A DNA stretch of 64,000 bases from 3107 sp001483205 (GTDB taxonomy: Bacteria > Pseudomonadota > Alphaproteobacteria > Rhodobacterales > Rhodobacteraceae). A program made the position numbers and the translations under genes. This document shows, one piece after another, positions 16,411 through 25,402 of the stretch (positions are counted from its first letter, which is position 1; every line of letters starts with the position of its first letter). The stretch spans positions 496,001 through 560,000 of the forward strand of contig OZ219809.1 of the NCBI GenBank assembly GCA_964291375.2, given 5' to 3'. The notes beneath the pieces were generated by a model, which was given only the letters and a program-made list of their open reading frames with translations, was not told the origin of the DNA and did not search any database.

Positions 16411-16910
16411 CCACATATCGCCTGATCCTGACCCGCCATGCGAAATCAAGCTGGGACGCGCCGGTGGGCGACCATGACCGCCCCCTGAACAAGCGCGGCA
16501 GGCGCGCGGCCCCGGCGGTGGGCAGATGGCTGGCCGCGCAGGGCTATGTGCCCGACATTGTGCTGTGCTCGACGGCGCTGCGTGCCACCGAAACCTGGGA
16601 GCGTTTGCGCCCGCATCTGCTGGCGGGGCCGGAAGTGGTGTTTCGCGGGGCGCTCTATCACGCCTCGCCCGTTGCCATGATGTTTGCGGTTGCTGAGAGG
16701 GCAGAGACCACCGTCATGCTGATCGGCCATAATCCGGGGATCGCTGATCTGGCACAGGGCCTTGTTGCCCGCCCGCCCGCGCATCACGATTTTGACCGCT
16801 ATCCGACGGCGGCGACGGCGGTGATTGACCTTGAGGGGCGGAATTGGGCAGAGGCCCTGCGCACGCCCGGACACCTGACGGGGTTTGCCGTGCCGGGAGA
16901 CCTGATGTGA
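16407..16910 (+). CDS. SixA-type histidine phosphatase
   Basis: 167 residues. The phosphohistidine motif LTRHAKSSW places Arg10-His11 at the N-terminus. Other conserved elements are DRPLNKRGRRAAP, CSTALRATETW and LIGHNPGIADLA, whose His completes the catalytic pocket. SixA proteins dephosphorylate phosphohistidine, for instance on phosphotransfer proteins. It overlaps the ferredoxin-like gene by four bases. The 66 bp after its stop hold a diverged right-end repeat (ATATCTTTGCATGAGGGCG) before the convergent bztD gene. Confidence 0.9.
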   Translation: MTTYRLILTRHAKSSWDAPVGDHDRPLNKRGRRAAPAVGRWLAAQGYVPDIVLCSTALRATETWERLRPHLLAGPEVVFRGALYHASPVAMMFAVAERAETTVMLIGHNPGIADLAQGLVARPPAHHDFDRYPTAATAVIDLEGRNWAEALRTPGHLTGFAVPGDLM

Positions 16911-16976
16911 AATATCTTTGCATGAGGGCGTATCGGTGGCCAACCTATCCCGCCCGCCCGGCGAAACTCCCCCGGT

Positions 16977-17780
16977 TCAATGCCCGAGAATCTGGCTGAG
17001 GAACAGCCGGGTTCGCTCGCTCCTCGGGTTGTCGAAAAACGCCGCCGGTTCGTTCTGTTCCACAATCTGGCCCTGATCCATGAAAATCACCCGGTTCGCC
17101 ACCTGACGGGCAAACCCCATCTCATGGGTCACGCAGATCATCGTCATCCCCTCTTCGGCCAGCTCGATCATGGTGTCGAGAACCTCTTTGATCATCTCGG
17201 GGTCAAGCGCCGATGTCGGCTCATCAAACAGCATGATCCGCGGCCTCATGCACAGCGAGCGCGCAATCGCCACCCGTTGTTGCTGGCCACCCGAAAGCTG
17301 ACCGGGATATTTGCCCGCCTGATCCGGTATCTTCACCTTTTCCAGAAAGTGCATCGCCGTCTCGACCGCCTCTTTCTTCGGCGTCTTGCGCACCCAGACC
17401 GGCGCAAGGGTGCAGTTTTCCAGAATGGTCAGATGCGGAAACAGGTTGAAATGCTGAAAGCACATGCCGACCTCGGACCGTATCTTGTCGATGTTCTTGA
17501 GGTCCGAGGTCAGTTCGGTGCCGTCAACCACGATCCGCCCCGACTGGTGCTCTTCCAGCCGGTTGATGCAGCGGATGAGCGTTGATTTGCCGGACCCGGA
17601 CGGCCCGCAAACCACGATCCGCTCGCCCTGGTTGACGGTCAGGTTGATGTCGCGCAGCACATGAAACGCGCCGAACCACTTGTTCATGTCGGTGATCTGG
17701 ATCGCAACCTCGTCGGACACCCGCATCTGGCTGCGGTCGATTTCACGATCGACCATGGTGTCATGGGGGGTTTCAGCCAT
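16977..17780 (-). CDS. bztD: Glutamate/glutamine/aspartate/asparagine ABC transporter ATPase BztD/AapP
   Basis: 267 residues from ATG 17780, which has AAAGGAGC upstream; the frame opens further but the extension lies in the intergenic space. Walker A GPSGSGKST, signature LSGGQQQRVAIARS, Walker B IMLFDEPTSALD and the switch His in ICVTHEMGFA are all present. The N-terminal 30-residue acidic extension before IQITDMNKWFG is usual in BztD/AapP. It energises uptake of acidic amino acids and their amides. Confidence 0.93.
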   Translation of the reverse strand: MAETPHDTMVDREIDRSQMRVSDEVAIQITDMNKWFGAFHVLRDINLTVNQGERIVVCGPSGSGKSTLIRCINRLEEHQSGRIVVDGTELTSDLKNIDKIRSEVGMCFQHFNLFPHLTILENCTLAPVWVRKTPKKEAVETAMHFLEKVKIPDQAGKYPGQLSGGQQQRVAIARSLCMRPRIMLFDEPTSALDPEMIKEVLDTMIELAEEGMTMICVTHEMGFARQVANRVIFMDQGQIVEQNEPAAFFDNPRSERTRLFLSQILGH

Positions 17781-17793
17781 GGGGCGGGCTCCT

Positions 17794-19098
17794 TTAGTGG
17801 CTGTCGGTCTGAAGTTTGCGCTCCAGATACATGGAATAGCGGGACATGGCGAAACAGAAGACAAAGAACATCAGCGCGATAAAGCCGTAAAGCTCCCACA
17901 GGATGCCGTTCCAGCTCTGGTTTGCGCGGATGGCGTTTGACAGGCCCAGAGGGTCAAGCAGCCCGATAATCGACACCAGCGTGGTGTCCTTGAACAGGCC
18001 GATGAAGGTGGACACGATGCCGGGGATCGAGATTTTCAGCGCCTGCGGCATGATGATCAGCCGCTGCGCGCGCCAGTAGTCGAGGCCGAGCGAATCCGCG
18101 GCCTCATACTGGCCCTTGGGCAGGGCGGCCAGACCGCCCCGGATCACCTCTGCCATATAAGCCGAGGCGAACAGCGTTGCCATGATGATGACCCGCAGGA
18201 TGATGTCGAAATTGGTGCCCGGCGGCATGAAGATATTCAGAAGCGTGGACGCCACGAACAGAAGCGTGATCAGCGGCACACCACGGATGAACTCGATAAA
18301 GCAGACACACAGTGTCTTGACGATAAAGAGGTCAGACTTGCGCCCCAGTGCCAGCAGAATGCCCAGGGGCAGCGAACAGGCGATGGCGACAACCCCGATG
18401 GTGATTGACAGCATCATGCCGCCGAAATTGCGGCTTTCGACGGTTTCGATGCCGAGCGGCACCCCCGCCGACAGACTGCCGACGACAGGCACATACAGCA
18501 ACAGCCACCAGATGACCGCCGCCAGAACGCCCAGAATCAGGCCGGCCAGGCTGCCGAGCACGGCACTGACCCCCCGGAAGGTGTAATAGCCGATGACAAA
18601 CCCCATCGCCACGAAGACCGGTGCCCAAAGCGACCCGCCCCACAACAGCCACGGCATCAGGAACGGATAGAGCGCGGTAAACCAGATCAGCGGGGCCGGA
18701 ACGTGGTCGGCAAACAGCACCGGGGCCAGTGCCACACCCAGAAGGACGAACGCCAGAATCGGCCGCCAGTAGAGATCAGCGGGATAGAAACCGAACAGCA
18801 TCTGCACCCAGCGGTCCCGGATCACCCCCCAGCAGGCGCCGGAATGCCCCTCTCGCCCCAGTTCATGCAGGATGCCCCGGCATTCGCTGAGCGATTCCGC
18901 CCCCCATGTGGGCGTGACCGCCCAGGGCAGGATCGCGGCAAGAACCAGCCAGATCGCCGTCAGGGAAATCAGCGTCAGCAGAGTGTTGAACCAGCCTGAA
19001 AACAGGTTCGCCCTCATCCACCCGATCACGCCGACAGACGACGCGGGCGGGGCCTGTTCCGGCAGCATTTCGGTGCGGACAAATCCAATATCGGCCAT
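17794..19098 (-). CDS. bztC: Amino-acid ABC transporter permease BztC/AapM
   Basis: 434 residues. The long N-terminal region with extra membrane segments before the permease core fits BztC. The coupling loop with EAADSLGLDYWRAQRLIIMPQAL is the EAA motif that contacts BztD, and FIEFIRGVPLITLLFVAS is a typical HEAA-family segment. It lies 13 bp upstream of bztD and one base after bztB, consistent with one mRNA. Confidence 0.93.
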   Translation of the reverse strand: MADIGFVRTEMLPEQAPPASSVGVIGWMRANLFSGWFNTLLTLISLTAIWLVLAAILPWAVTPTWGAESLSECRGILHELGREGHSGACWGVIRDRWVQMLFGFYPADLYWRPILAFVLLGVALAPVLFADHVPAPLIWFTALYPFLMPWLLWGGSLWAPVFVAMGFVIGYYTFRGVSAVLGSLAGLILGVLAAVIWWLLLYVPVVGSLSAGVPLGIETVESRNFGGMMLSITIGVVAIACSLPLGILLALGRKSDLFIVKTLCVCFIEFIRGVPLITLLFVASTLLNIFMPPGTNFDIILRVIIMATLFASAYMAEVIRGGLAALPKGQYEAADSLGLDYWRAQRLIIMPQALKISIPGIVSTFIGLFKDTTLVSIIGLLDPLGLSNAIRANQSWNGILWELYGFIALMFFVFCFAMSRYSMYLERKLQTDSH

Positions 19099-19099
19099 C

Positions 19100-20443
19100 T
19101 TACCGCTCCACCAGTCTGACAGAGGCGTTATACCAGTTCATCACCGCCGAAATGCTGAGCGAAATCGAAAGATAGATCAGCATCCCGAGAAGGATCGTCT
19201 CGAGCTCCCTGCCGGTCTGATTGAGCGTGATGCCCATCAGGGTGCCGGTCAGGTCCATATATCCCACCGCAATCGCCAGCGATGAGTTCTTGGTCAGGTT
19301 CAGGTATTGGGAAATCAGCGGCGGGATAATGACGCGCAGCGCCTGCGGCATGATCACAAGGGCCATGATCCGGTTGGGGCGCAGGCCAAGCGCGCCTGCG
19401 GCCTCGGTCTGTCCTTTGGAAATCGCCAGAATGCCCGCGCGGACAATCTCGGCAACGAAGGCCGCGGTGTAGAGGGACAGCGCCAGCCACAGCGCGATCA
19501 GCGAATTTCTGAGGTGCATTCCGTTGGTGAAATTGAACCCCTTGAGTTCCGGCTTGCCAAGGTGAAACCCCAGATACCACAGCATCAGCACCATCGGCGC
19601 ACCCACAATCACCAGCCTGATATGCCAGGTCGTCGGTCTGTCGCCGGTGGTGGCCTGTTGCCTGTCGGCGCGTTTGCCGATTGCGCGCGAAATCGCCAGC
19701 ACCACGGCCAGCAGCCCGAGCAGCACGACAAGATCAAGGCTGATCTGGAAAACCCCGCAGCCTGTTTCGGGCGCTGCCGTTCCGTTCCCCGCCGCCCCCG
19801 CAGGGTCAAACCAGCTTTTGCAGGCGGGGTCAGCCCTGTCCGCACCAACCGGAACATCGCCGAAACCACGGCGGAACAGCGGTTCGGGCACGTAAATGCC
19901 CCGGTTGGTGATGGCGACCGAATCCCCAAGGACCATAGATGCGGCGGGGGTCTCCCCCCTGAAATCACGGGGCGCGGGCGGCACCTCGATCATTATCCCC
20001 ATCGCGAACACAATCCACAACAGCACCGGGACATTGCGGAACATCTCGACATAAATGGTCATCAGCCGCGCGATCAGCCAGTTCCGGCTGAGCCGGGCAA
20101 CGCCGATCAGAACGCCAAGCACCGTTGCCGCCACACAGCCCAGGGCCGCGATCATCAGCGTGTTGAGCAGGCCCATGACCGAGGCGCGCAGATGCGTGTC
20201 CTGCGAATTATAGTCAAGCAGCCGCTGGTTGATGTCGTATTGCGCAGGTTCAAAAAGAAAGCCGAAGCTGGGTTCCTTGCCCAGACTGGCGAGGTTCTGC
20301 GTCGTGTTGTTGATCAGCCAGAAGATCAGCATCAGAAACCCGATCAGCGCGATAATCTGAATGGTCATCGAGCGATAACGGGTATCGTAAAGCAACTGGG
20401 AAAGCCGGAACGACTCTCCCGGAGGATCAGTTCGTGTTGTCAT
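19100..20443 (-). CDS. bztB: Amino-acid ABC transporter permease BztB/AapQ
   Basis: 447 residues. The N-terminal membrane part (SMTIQIIALIGFLMLIFWL) and the EMFRNVPVLLWIVF segment match AapQ/BztB. A periplasmic insert with cysteines (ADPACKSWFDPAG, ETGCGVFQ) is present, and the EAA loop is EAAGALGLRPNRIMALVIMPQAL. It pairs with BztC as a heterodimeric pore. The gap to bztA upstream is 71 bp. Confidence 0.93.
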   Translation of the reverse strand: MTTRTDPPGESFRLSQLLYDTRYRSMTIQIIALIGFLMLIFWLINNTTQNLASLGKEPSFGFLFEPAQYDINQRLLDYNSQDTHLRASVMGLLNTLMIAALGCVAATVLGVLIGVARLSRNWLIARLMTIYVEMFRNVPVLLWIVFAMGIMIEVPPAPRDFRGETPAASMVLGDSVAITNRGIYVPEPLFRRGFGDVPVGADRADPACKSWFDPAGAAGNGTAAPETGCGVFQISLDLVVLLGLLAVVLAISRAIGKRADRQQATTGDRPTTWHIRLVIVGAPMVLMLWYLGFHLGKPELKGFNFTNGMHLRNSLIALWLALSLYTAAFVAEIVRAGILAISKGQTEAAGALGLRPNRIMALVIMPQALRVIIPPLISQYLNLTKNSSLAIAVGYMDLTGTLMGITLNQTGRELETILLGMLIYLSISLSISAVMNWYNASVRLVER

Positions 20444-20514
20444 TCAGTATCCCCCCCCCGATGTGAAAGTAGGGGCGCGGGTTTGACCGCCCGCGCCCCT
20501 GAAAGGTTCACATC

Positions 20515-21534
20515 TCAACGGAAGGGCGGGGAATACAGCAGACCGCCGTCGGTATATTGCGCGTTCAGACCGCGCGCCAGACCGACCGGGGATGCCTCGC
20601 CGATGTGCCGTTCAAAGATTTCCCCATAGTTGCCACCGGCGGAAAGCGCCCGCACCGCCCAGTCAGCCGACAGGCCGAGCATTTCGCCAAGGTTGCCCTC
20701 GGTGCCCAGCAGGCGGTTGACTTCCGGGTTGTCCCCGGCGGCGGACGACATTTCGGCCACATTGGCAGAGGTGATGCCAAGCTCTTCTGCGGCAACCAGC
20801 GCATTCAGCGTCCAGCGCACCACATCAGCCCATTCGCTGTCGCCATGGCGCACCAACGGGCCGAGCGGCTCTTTCGAGATGATTTCCGGCAGGATCAGGT
20901 GATCATCCGGGTTCTCAAAGGTGGCACGGCTGGCCGCCAGACCGGACGCATCGGTGGTATAGGCGTCACACGCACCGGCCAGATATTGTTGCCGCGCCTC
21001 GGCATTGGTCTCGATCGGAACCGGCTCATAGCTGATGTTGTTGGAGCGGAAGAAATCCGCGAGGTTCAGCTCTGTGGTGGTGCCGGTCTGGATGCAGACG
21101 GTCGCCCCGTCCAGATCCTTCGCCGAGGTCACGCCCAGCTCTTTCGGAACGATGAAGCCCTGGCCGTCATAGTAGTTGATGCCGACAAACTCGAACTTCA
21201 GATCGACATCGCGCGAGAACGTCCAGGTGGTGTTGCGCACCAGCACGTCAATCTCGCCCGAGGCCAGCGCCGTGAAGCGGGTCTTGCCGGTGAGCGACAC
21301 AAATTCGATGGCCGTCTGGTCACCCAGAACCGCCGCCGCGACAGCCCGGCACAGGGCAATGTCAAAGCCCTGCCATTCGCCGCTTGCGTCCGGTGCGGCA
21401 AAGCCGACCAGACCGGTATTGGTGCCGCAGTTCAGTTTGCCGCGGTCCCTGACATCATCCAGCGTTCCCGCGAATGCGCCGCCGGACACGATGCCGGCAG
21501 TGGCCAGTGCGCCGATAAGGAGCGATTTCTTCAT
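20515..21534 (-). CDS. bztA: Periplasmic glutamate/aspartate-type binding protein BztA/AapJ
   Basis: 339 residues from ATG 21534 (MKKSLLIGALATAG), with GAGG just upstream; the longer frame to 21687 lacks a signal. The first about 22 residues are a Sec signal peptide cut near AFAG. The mature protein has the family landmarks VRDRGKLNCGTNTGLVGFA, NTTWTFSRDVDL, YYDGQGF and TVCIQTGTTTELNLADFF. It captures acidic amino acids and amides in the periplasm for BztBCD. A palindromic site lies about 100 bp upstream of the start. Confidence 0.95.
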   Translation of the reverse strand: MKKSLLIGALATAGIVSGGAFAGTLDDVRDRGKLNCGTNTGLVGFAAPDASGEWQGFDIALCRAVAAAVLGDQTAIEFVSLTGKTRFTALASGEIDVLVRNTTWTFSRDVDLKFEFVGINYYDGQGFIVPKELGVTSAKDLDGATVCIQTGTTTELNLADFFRSNNISYEPVPIETNAEARQQYLAGACDAYTTDASGLAASRATFENPDDHLILPEIISKEPLGPLVRHGDSEWADVVRWTLNALVAAEELGITSANVAEMSSAAGDNPEVNRLLGTEGNLGEMLGLSADWAVRALSAGGNYGEIFERHIGEASPVGLARGLNAQYTDGGLLYSPPFR

Positions 21535-21636
21535 GGTTACCTCTTCCTGTTGCGCCGCTTGAGTGGCAGCGGCCTTGCACCGGCCCTTGTCAGACCGGCA
21601 TGAGAATGAGGGCATTGCCCTCTGCATCCTGCGAGT

Positions 21637-21656
21637 TTGGCCAATTATTGGGCCAA
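21637..21656. promoter_or_regulatory. Palindromic operator-like site upstream of bztA
   Basis: TTGGCCAATTATTGGGCCAA is a near-perfect inverted repeat (TTGGCC / GGCCAA) in the only non-coding stretch upstream of the bzt operon. It shares ATTGGGCCAA with the palindrome in front of the GntR gene at 35743-35757. The placement fits a transcription factor site; the regulator is not shown by sequence. Confidence 0.45.
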
Positions 21657-21732
21657 AGGTCAAGGCTGTATTGCCCCATCTGTGCAAATTCAGGGCTTTG
21701 GATCGCGAAATAATGGCGGTTGAGGGCCGGAA

Positions 21733-22467
21733 TCAACCGTTTGGGGTGTCTGACGCAGGGTTTGAGAGCAAACGGAACGTCTCTGCCGCCAGCAGGAAGG
21801 CGGCTTTTTTCGCGGTTGCCGCGTCGCGGGCCTCTTCGTCTTCACCCCAGTGTTCGCTCTGCCAGTCCTCGTCGATCCGCGATATGTCCCAGGCCGTTTC
21901 CGCGCGAAGCCGCCCCCGTGTCACCGCAAAGGCGAGAATCAGCGACCCCGACAGGACCACCAGATCGTGAAAGGCGGCGAGCTCAAACCCGGTCATGCCG
22001 CCGACCCGTGCGCGCAATGCCGACAGGCTGTTTTCGGGTTGGGCCTGAAACATCACCCCCTGCGTCGGGTGCAGCCGGGCGTCAAGCGCCTCTGCCGCCC
22101 AATCGAGCAGCGGCGTCCACGCCCGTGTCTGCCGTTCGCTCAGCGCGGGCGGGCCATCGGCACGGTAACAGATCAGATCAGAACCGCCATAGGCCGCCAG
22201 CATCCCCGCCACGGCCTCGGATTGCGGGCCGATCTTGTCGATGGCGGCATTGGCCAGCCGTGTCACCGGCATCAGGGCCGGATCAATCGTGCCGGTCTGG
22301 GCCTGCCATTCCGCGGCGATTCTCTTGGCCAGAGGGCGGACGGGCGCGATCAGCTCCGCCCCGGCGGGGGTTGTGGCCGGGCGTCCGTCCAGAAAGACCC
22401 CATAGCCGTTGCCGAGCGGCCTCACCTCAACCGACGACCAGACCCGTTTCCGTTTCCACTCTGCCAT
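21733..22467 (-). CDS. ATP12-family F1-ATPase assembly chaperone
   Basis: 244 residues. Conserved features include GYGVFLDGRPATTPAG near the N-terminus, AAEWQAQTGTIDPALMPVTRLANAAID, a SDLICYRADGP segment and the C-terminal WDISRIDEDWQSEHWGEDEEA. In mitochondria Atp12 binds the F1 alpha subunit during assembly; alphaproteobacteria carry the same protein. It is followed after 32 bp of sequence upstream by the pseudouridine synthase gene, in the same direction. Confidence 0.92.
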   Translation of the reverse strand: MAEWKRKRVWSSVEVRPLGNGYGVFLDGRPATTPAGAELIAPVRPLAKRIAAEWQAQTGTIDPALMPVTRLANAAIDKIGPQSEAVAGMLAAYGGSDLICYRADGPPALSERQTRAWTPLLDWAAEALDARLHPTQGVMFQAQPENSLSALRARVGGMTGFELAAFHDLVVLSGSLILAFAVTRGRLRAETAWDISRIDEDWQSEHWGEDEEARDAATAKKAAFLLAAETFRLLSNPASDTPNG

Positions 22468-22499
22468 TGGCTGCTTTCCCCGCCTTCCACGCCCTCTGC

Positions 22500-23564
22500 T
22501 CAGCGGACCATCGCGAAAGGATCGGCGGGCGCATCATCCCCGGACCAGCCGAACATCGCCCAGGTCCGTTGCATATGCTCGGGCAGGGGGGCGGTCAGGT
22601 GCAGACCGGCCCCGGTCACCGGGTGGTGCAGCGTCAGCGACCGGGCGTGCAGATGCAGGTTGCGGCTGATCTCTCCGCCCAGTTGCGCGCCCCAGCCGTC
22701 GCCCCGGTTTTCCTGCCCGCTGCCGCCATATTTGCCGTCACCGATGATCGGGTGGCCGATCCCGGCCATATGCGCGCGAAGCTGATGGGTGCGCCCGGTC
22801 ACCGGCGACAGGGCCACCCAGGACACCCGCCCGCCTAATGCCGAGACAACCGCATAATCGGTGGTGGCGTGGCGCGCGCCCTCGGTGTGTTCGACATCGC
22901 GGGGGTCAAGGCACAGCATTCTTTCCCCTTGCCCTTTCGGGCCGTGGCCCGGTGCCTTGATCAGGCCGAAATTTATCGTGCCTGCGCGCAGGGCGGGTGT
23001 GCCCGCAATCGCCGCCCAGTATATCTTGCGGGTTTCGCGGGCGCGAAAGGCCCGGGTCAGCGCCCCGGCAACCGCCCGGGTTCTGGCCAGAACCAGCACC
23101 CCGGATGTGTCTTTGTCGAGCCGATGGACCAGCCGCGGCTTTTCATTGAGGCCAAAGAGCAGTGCCCCGGCCAGCCCGTCCACATGCCGGGTGTGCCCGC
23201 TGCCGCCCTGTGCCGGCAGGCCCGGCGGTTTGTTGAGCACAATGATATGGTCGTCGCGGTGGATGACGCAGGCGCGGATCAGTCGGGCGTCTGTATCGGA
23301 CAGGCGGGCCGGGGCAGGGGGCGGGTGCGCCGCCCGGCTATCCGCATTATCGGGCAGGTCGGGCAGGGGTGGAATGCGCACCCTCTGGCCGCTCTCCAGC
23401 CGGGTCGCGGGCCGCACCCGCCCGCCATCAACGCGAATCTCTCCCTTGCGGCAGAGTTTCCCGATCCGGCCCTGCGGCACATGGGGAAAGCGCCGCCGGA
23501 ACCAGCGGTCCAGCCGTTGGTCCGCCTCTTCAGCGGCAACCGTCACGATCCGCACCCGGCTCAT
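22500..23564 (-). CDS. RluA-family 23S/tRNA pseudouridine synthase
   Basis: 354 residues from ATG 23564, which overlaps the crcB stop. An S4 RNA-binding domain (about 15-70, RLDRWFRRRFPHVPQGRIGKLCRKGEIRVDG) precedes the catalytic domain with VLNKPPGLPAQGGS and the RluA signature RLVHRLDKDTSGVLVLAR, which contains the catalytic Asp. SPVTGRTHQLRAHMAGIGHPIIGD completes the active site. RluC-like specificity (23S rRNA) is the likeliest but not proven. Confidence 0.92.
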   Translation of the reverse strand: MSRVRIVTVAAEEADQRLDRWFRRRFPHVPQGRIGKLCRKGEIRVDGGRVRPATRLESGQRVRIPPLPDLPDNADSRAAHPPPAPARLSDTDARLIRACVIHRDDHIIVLNKPPGLPAQGGSGHTRHVDGLAGALLFGLNEKPRLVHRLDKDTSGVLVLARTRAVAGALTRAFRARETRKIYWAAIAGTPALRAGTINFGLIKAPGHGPKGQGERMLCLDPRDVEHTEGARHATTDYAVVSALGGRVSWVALSPVTGRTHQLRAHMAGIGHPIIGDGKYGGSGQENRGDGWGAQLGGEISRNLHLHARSLTLHHPVTGAGLHLTAPLPEHMQRTWAMFGWSGDDAPADPFAMVR

Positions 23565-23938
23565 GCCAGCGCCATGCGCACCAGCGCGGCCCCCAGCGCG
23601 ATGCCGCCAAGGGTCAGCACCAGCGTGCCCGCGACATAGGCGGTGGCGGCCCCGGCCTGCCCGCGCTCCCACAGTGTCAGCGCATCAAGCGAAAACGCCG
23701 AGAAAGTGGTGAAACCGCCCAGAACGCCGGTGATCAGGAAGGGCGCGAACCGCTGGCCCGACATCTGCCCCAGCGCCACCATCAGCGCGCCGATCAGCAC
23801 AGACCCGGCCCCGTTGACGATCAGCGTGCCCCACGGAAAGCCGTGCCCGAATGCGCGCGCGGCGGCCACCCCGGTCAGATACCGGCCCGTGGCCCCGACA
23901 GCCCCGCCCAGTGCCACCTGAAGAAGCGTTCCCGACAT
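23561..23938 (-). CDS. crcB: Fluoride channel CrcB/Fluc
   Basis: 125 residues, four membrane helices. The family signature GTLIVNGAGSVLIGALM (with the central Asn) and GGFTTFSAFSLD (Phe box) are clear. Fluc proteins form dimeric fluoride exporters. Start chosen at ATG 23938 (MSGTLLQVALGGAVGATGRY), the standard N-terminus. Its end overlaps rluA-type gene by four bases. No fluoride riboswitch fold was recognised upstream. Confidence 0.94.
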   Translation of the reverse strand: MSGTLLQVALGGAVGATGRYLTGVAAARAFGHGFPWGTLIVNGAGSVLIGALMVALGQMSGQRFAPFLITGVLGGFTTFSAFSLDALTLWERGQAGAATAYVAGTLVLTLGGIALGAALVRMALA

Positions 23939-24061
23939 GGGCCGCTGTCTTTCGCGAACGGGGGGCAAAGTCAACCACTCTGAGGTCTCGGCATATAGCG
24001 TGGCGTCGTAAAATTGATCACAGGCTTAAAACCTGATCCTGTCAGGGCGTTGCTGCATGGA

Positions 24062-24096
24062 TGTAAGCGCTTTCACCGAGGTTGTAAGCGCTTACA
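24062..24096. promoter_or_regulatory. Tandem LacI-family operator-like palindromes (pair 1)
   Basis: TGTAAGCGCTTTCA (24062-24075) and TGTAAGCGCTTACA (24083-24096) both fit the LacI-family consensus with a central CG and lie 21 bp start to start, two helical turns apart. No LacI regulator or sugar gene is within the window; the nearest genes are crcB and rarA. Confidence 0.55.
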
Positions 24097-24638
24097 TTCC
24101 GGGAAAGAGGCAAAACCCGCGTCCGGCCCGGCCAATATGTCAGCAATGCTGACCTTATCCGCGGATAAGCCTCACCCTTATCCGCGGATAAGGCATGGCC
24201 CGATTTGCCGGGTTGTGAACACCCCGAAAACCCGCGTCCGGCCCTCACGGTGGGCGCGCGCCGTCCGCCCCATTGAGGAGACCTCTGCATAATAGTGCGT
24301 CAGCGGCCAACCTGCCCCGCCCGGTCGTAAGACCGGGCAGCGCCCGCCCCGCCCGACGGCGGGCGCTTTGCACCCGCCGGGCCGGGCGCTGCCTTTGGAC
24401 GGGTCGCGCCTTTGCCCCCGGAAAGACCTCTGCATATATAACCTGACGCCCGGATTTTGAGTTCAAGCGGCGTCCTGCCCGGTCGCAAGACCGGGCCGCG
24501 CCGTCTACCCCTCAATGGGGTGGGCGGCGCGCGCCCCTTTTGCCGGACCGGACGTTGCCCTTCCGGGCTGTTCGCGCATCTGTCCGGCAAGGTGCCTGCA
24601 ACTTGCGCCCCGACAGGATCAGGGCGCTTCTGCATGGA

Positions 24639-24673
24639 TGTAAGCGCTTTCACCGAAAATGTAAGCCCTTACA
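24639..24673. promoter_or_regulatory. Tandem LacI-family operator-like palindromes (pair 2)
   Basis: TGTAAGCGCTTTCA (24639-24652) and TGTAAGCCCTTACA (24660-24673) repeat the arrangement of pair 1 with the same 21-bp spacing and the same surrounding sequence (GACAGGATCAGGGCG before, ATTCCGGGAAA after). The second site has one substitution that weakens the central symmetry. Confidence 0.5.
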
Positions 24674-24870
24674 TTCCGGGAAAAGGCAAAGGCCACGTCC
24701 GGCCTGGCTAATATGTCAGCAATGCTGTCCTTATCCGCGGATAAGCCCCAACCTTACCCGCGGATAAGGTGCGGCCCTGTTTGCCGGGACAGCGAACAGC
24801 CCGGAAGGCCGCGCCCGGCCCGTGCAGGGGGGCGGCTGCCCGGCCTGGCTAATATGTCAGCAATGCTGTC

Positions 24871-25286
24871 CTTATCCGCGGATAAGCCCCAACCTTACCC
24901 GCGGATAAGGTGCGGCCCTGTTTGCCGGGTTGTGAACAGTCCGAAAAGCCGCGCCGGGTCCGACAAGGGGGGCAAGGACGGAGGGCTGGACTTCAAGAGA
25001 GAGGGCAGCGCCCGCCGTGGGGCGGGGCGGGCGCTGCCCGGCGTTCCGCCGGGCGGGGCGTTTTGGAGGCGATACACCCTTATCCGCGGATAAGCCCCAA
25101 CCTTACCCGCGGATAAGGTGCGGCCCTGTTTGCCGGGTTGTGAACAGTCCGAAAAGCCGCGCCGGGTCCGACAAGGGGGGCAAGGACGGAGGGCTGGACT
25201 TCAAGAGAGAGGGCAGCGCCCGCCGTGGGGCGGGGCGGGCGCTGCCCGGCGTTCCGCCGGGCGGGGCGTTTTGGAGGCGATACACC
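24871..25286. repeat. 208-bp exact tandem duplication carrying palindrome pairs
   Basis: Positions 24871-25078 and 25079-25286 read as the same 208-bp unit. Each begins with a perfect palindrome followed 23 bp later by the one-mismatch copy CTTACCCGCGGATAAG, and includes GGACTTCAAGAGAGAGGGC and the hairpin CCCGGCGTTCCGCCGGG. A third unit begins at 25287 but switches after 25325 to a different repeat family. Confidence 0.9.
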
Positions 25287-25402
25287 CTTATCCGCGGATA
25301 AGCCCCAACCTTACCCGCGGATAAGGCATGGCCCGATTTGCCGGGTTGTGAACACCCCGAAAACCCGCGTCCGGCCCTCACGGTGGGCGCGTCAATGCGC
25401 TA

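Larger units (their letters stand above)
23939..25402. repeat. 1.46-kb gene-free repeat mosaic between crcB and rarA
   Basis: This block holds two LacI-like operator pairs, seven perfect palindromes CTTATCCGCGGATAAG (from 24154, 24177, 24730, 24871, 25079, 25287) and four one-mismatch copies CTTACCCGCGGATAAG, three repeat ends (24278, 24422, 25404), hairpins GCCCGGTCGTAAGACCGGGC near 24320 and GCCCGGTCGCAAGACCGGGC near 24478, and a 208-bp tandem duplication. A segment of about 80 bp starting with GGCATGGCCCGATTTGCC after 24193 recurs after 25326. The perfect copies counted by listed start number six. No frame here looks like a gene. Confidence 0.8.

Noticed and set aside
23939..24000. Fluoride riboswitch upstream of crcB
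   Set aside because: The short upstream region shows none of the conserved pseudoknot sequence.
24713..25381. Repeated short proteins containing LSADK and LIRG
   Set aside because: They are translations of the palindromic DNA repeat in various frames and strands, not genes.
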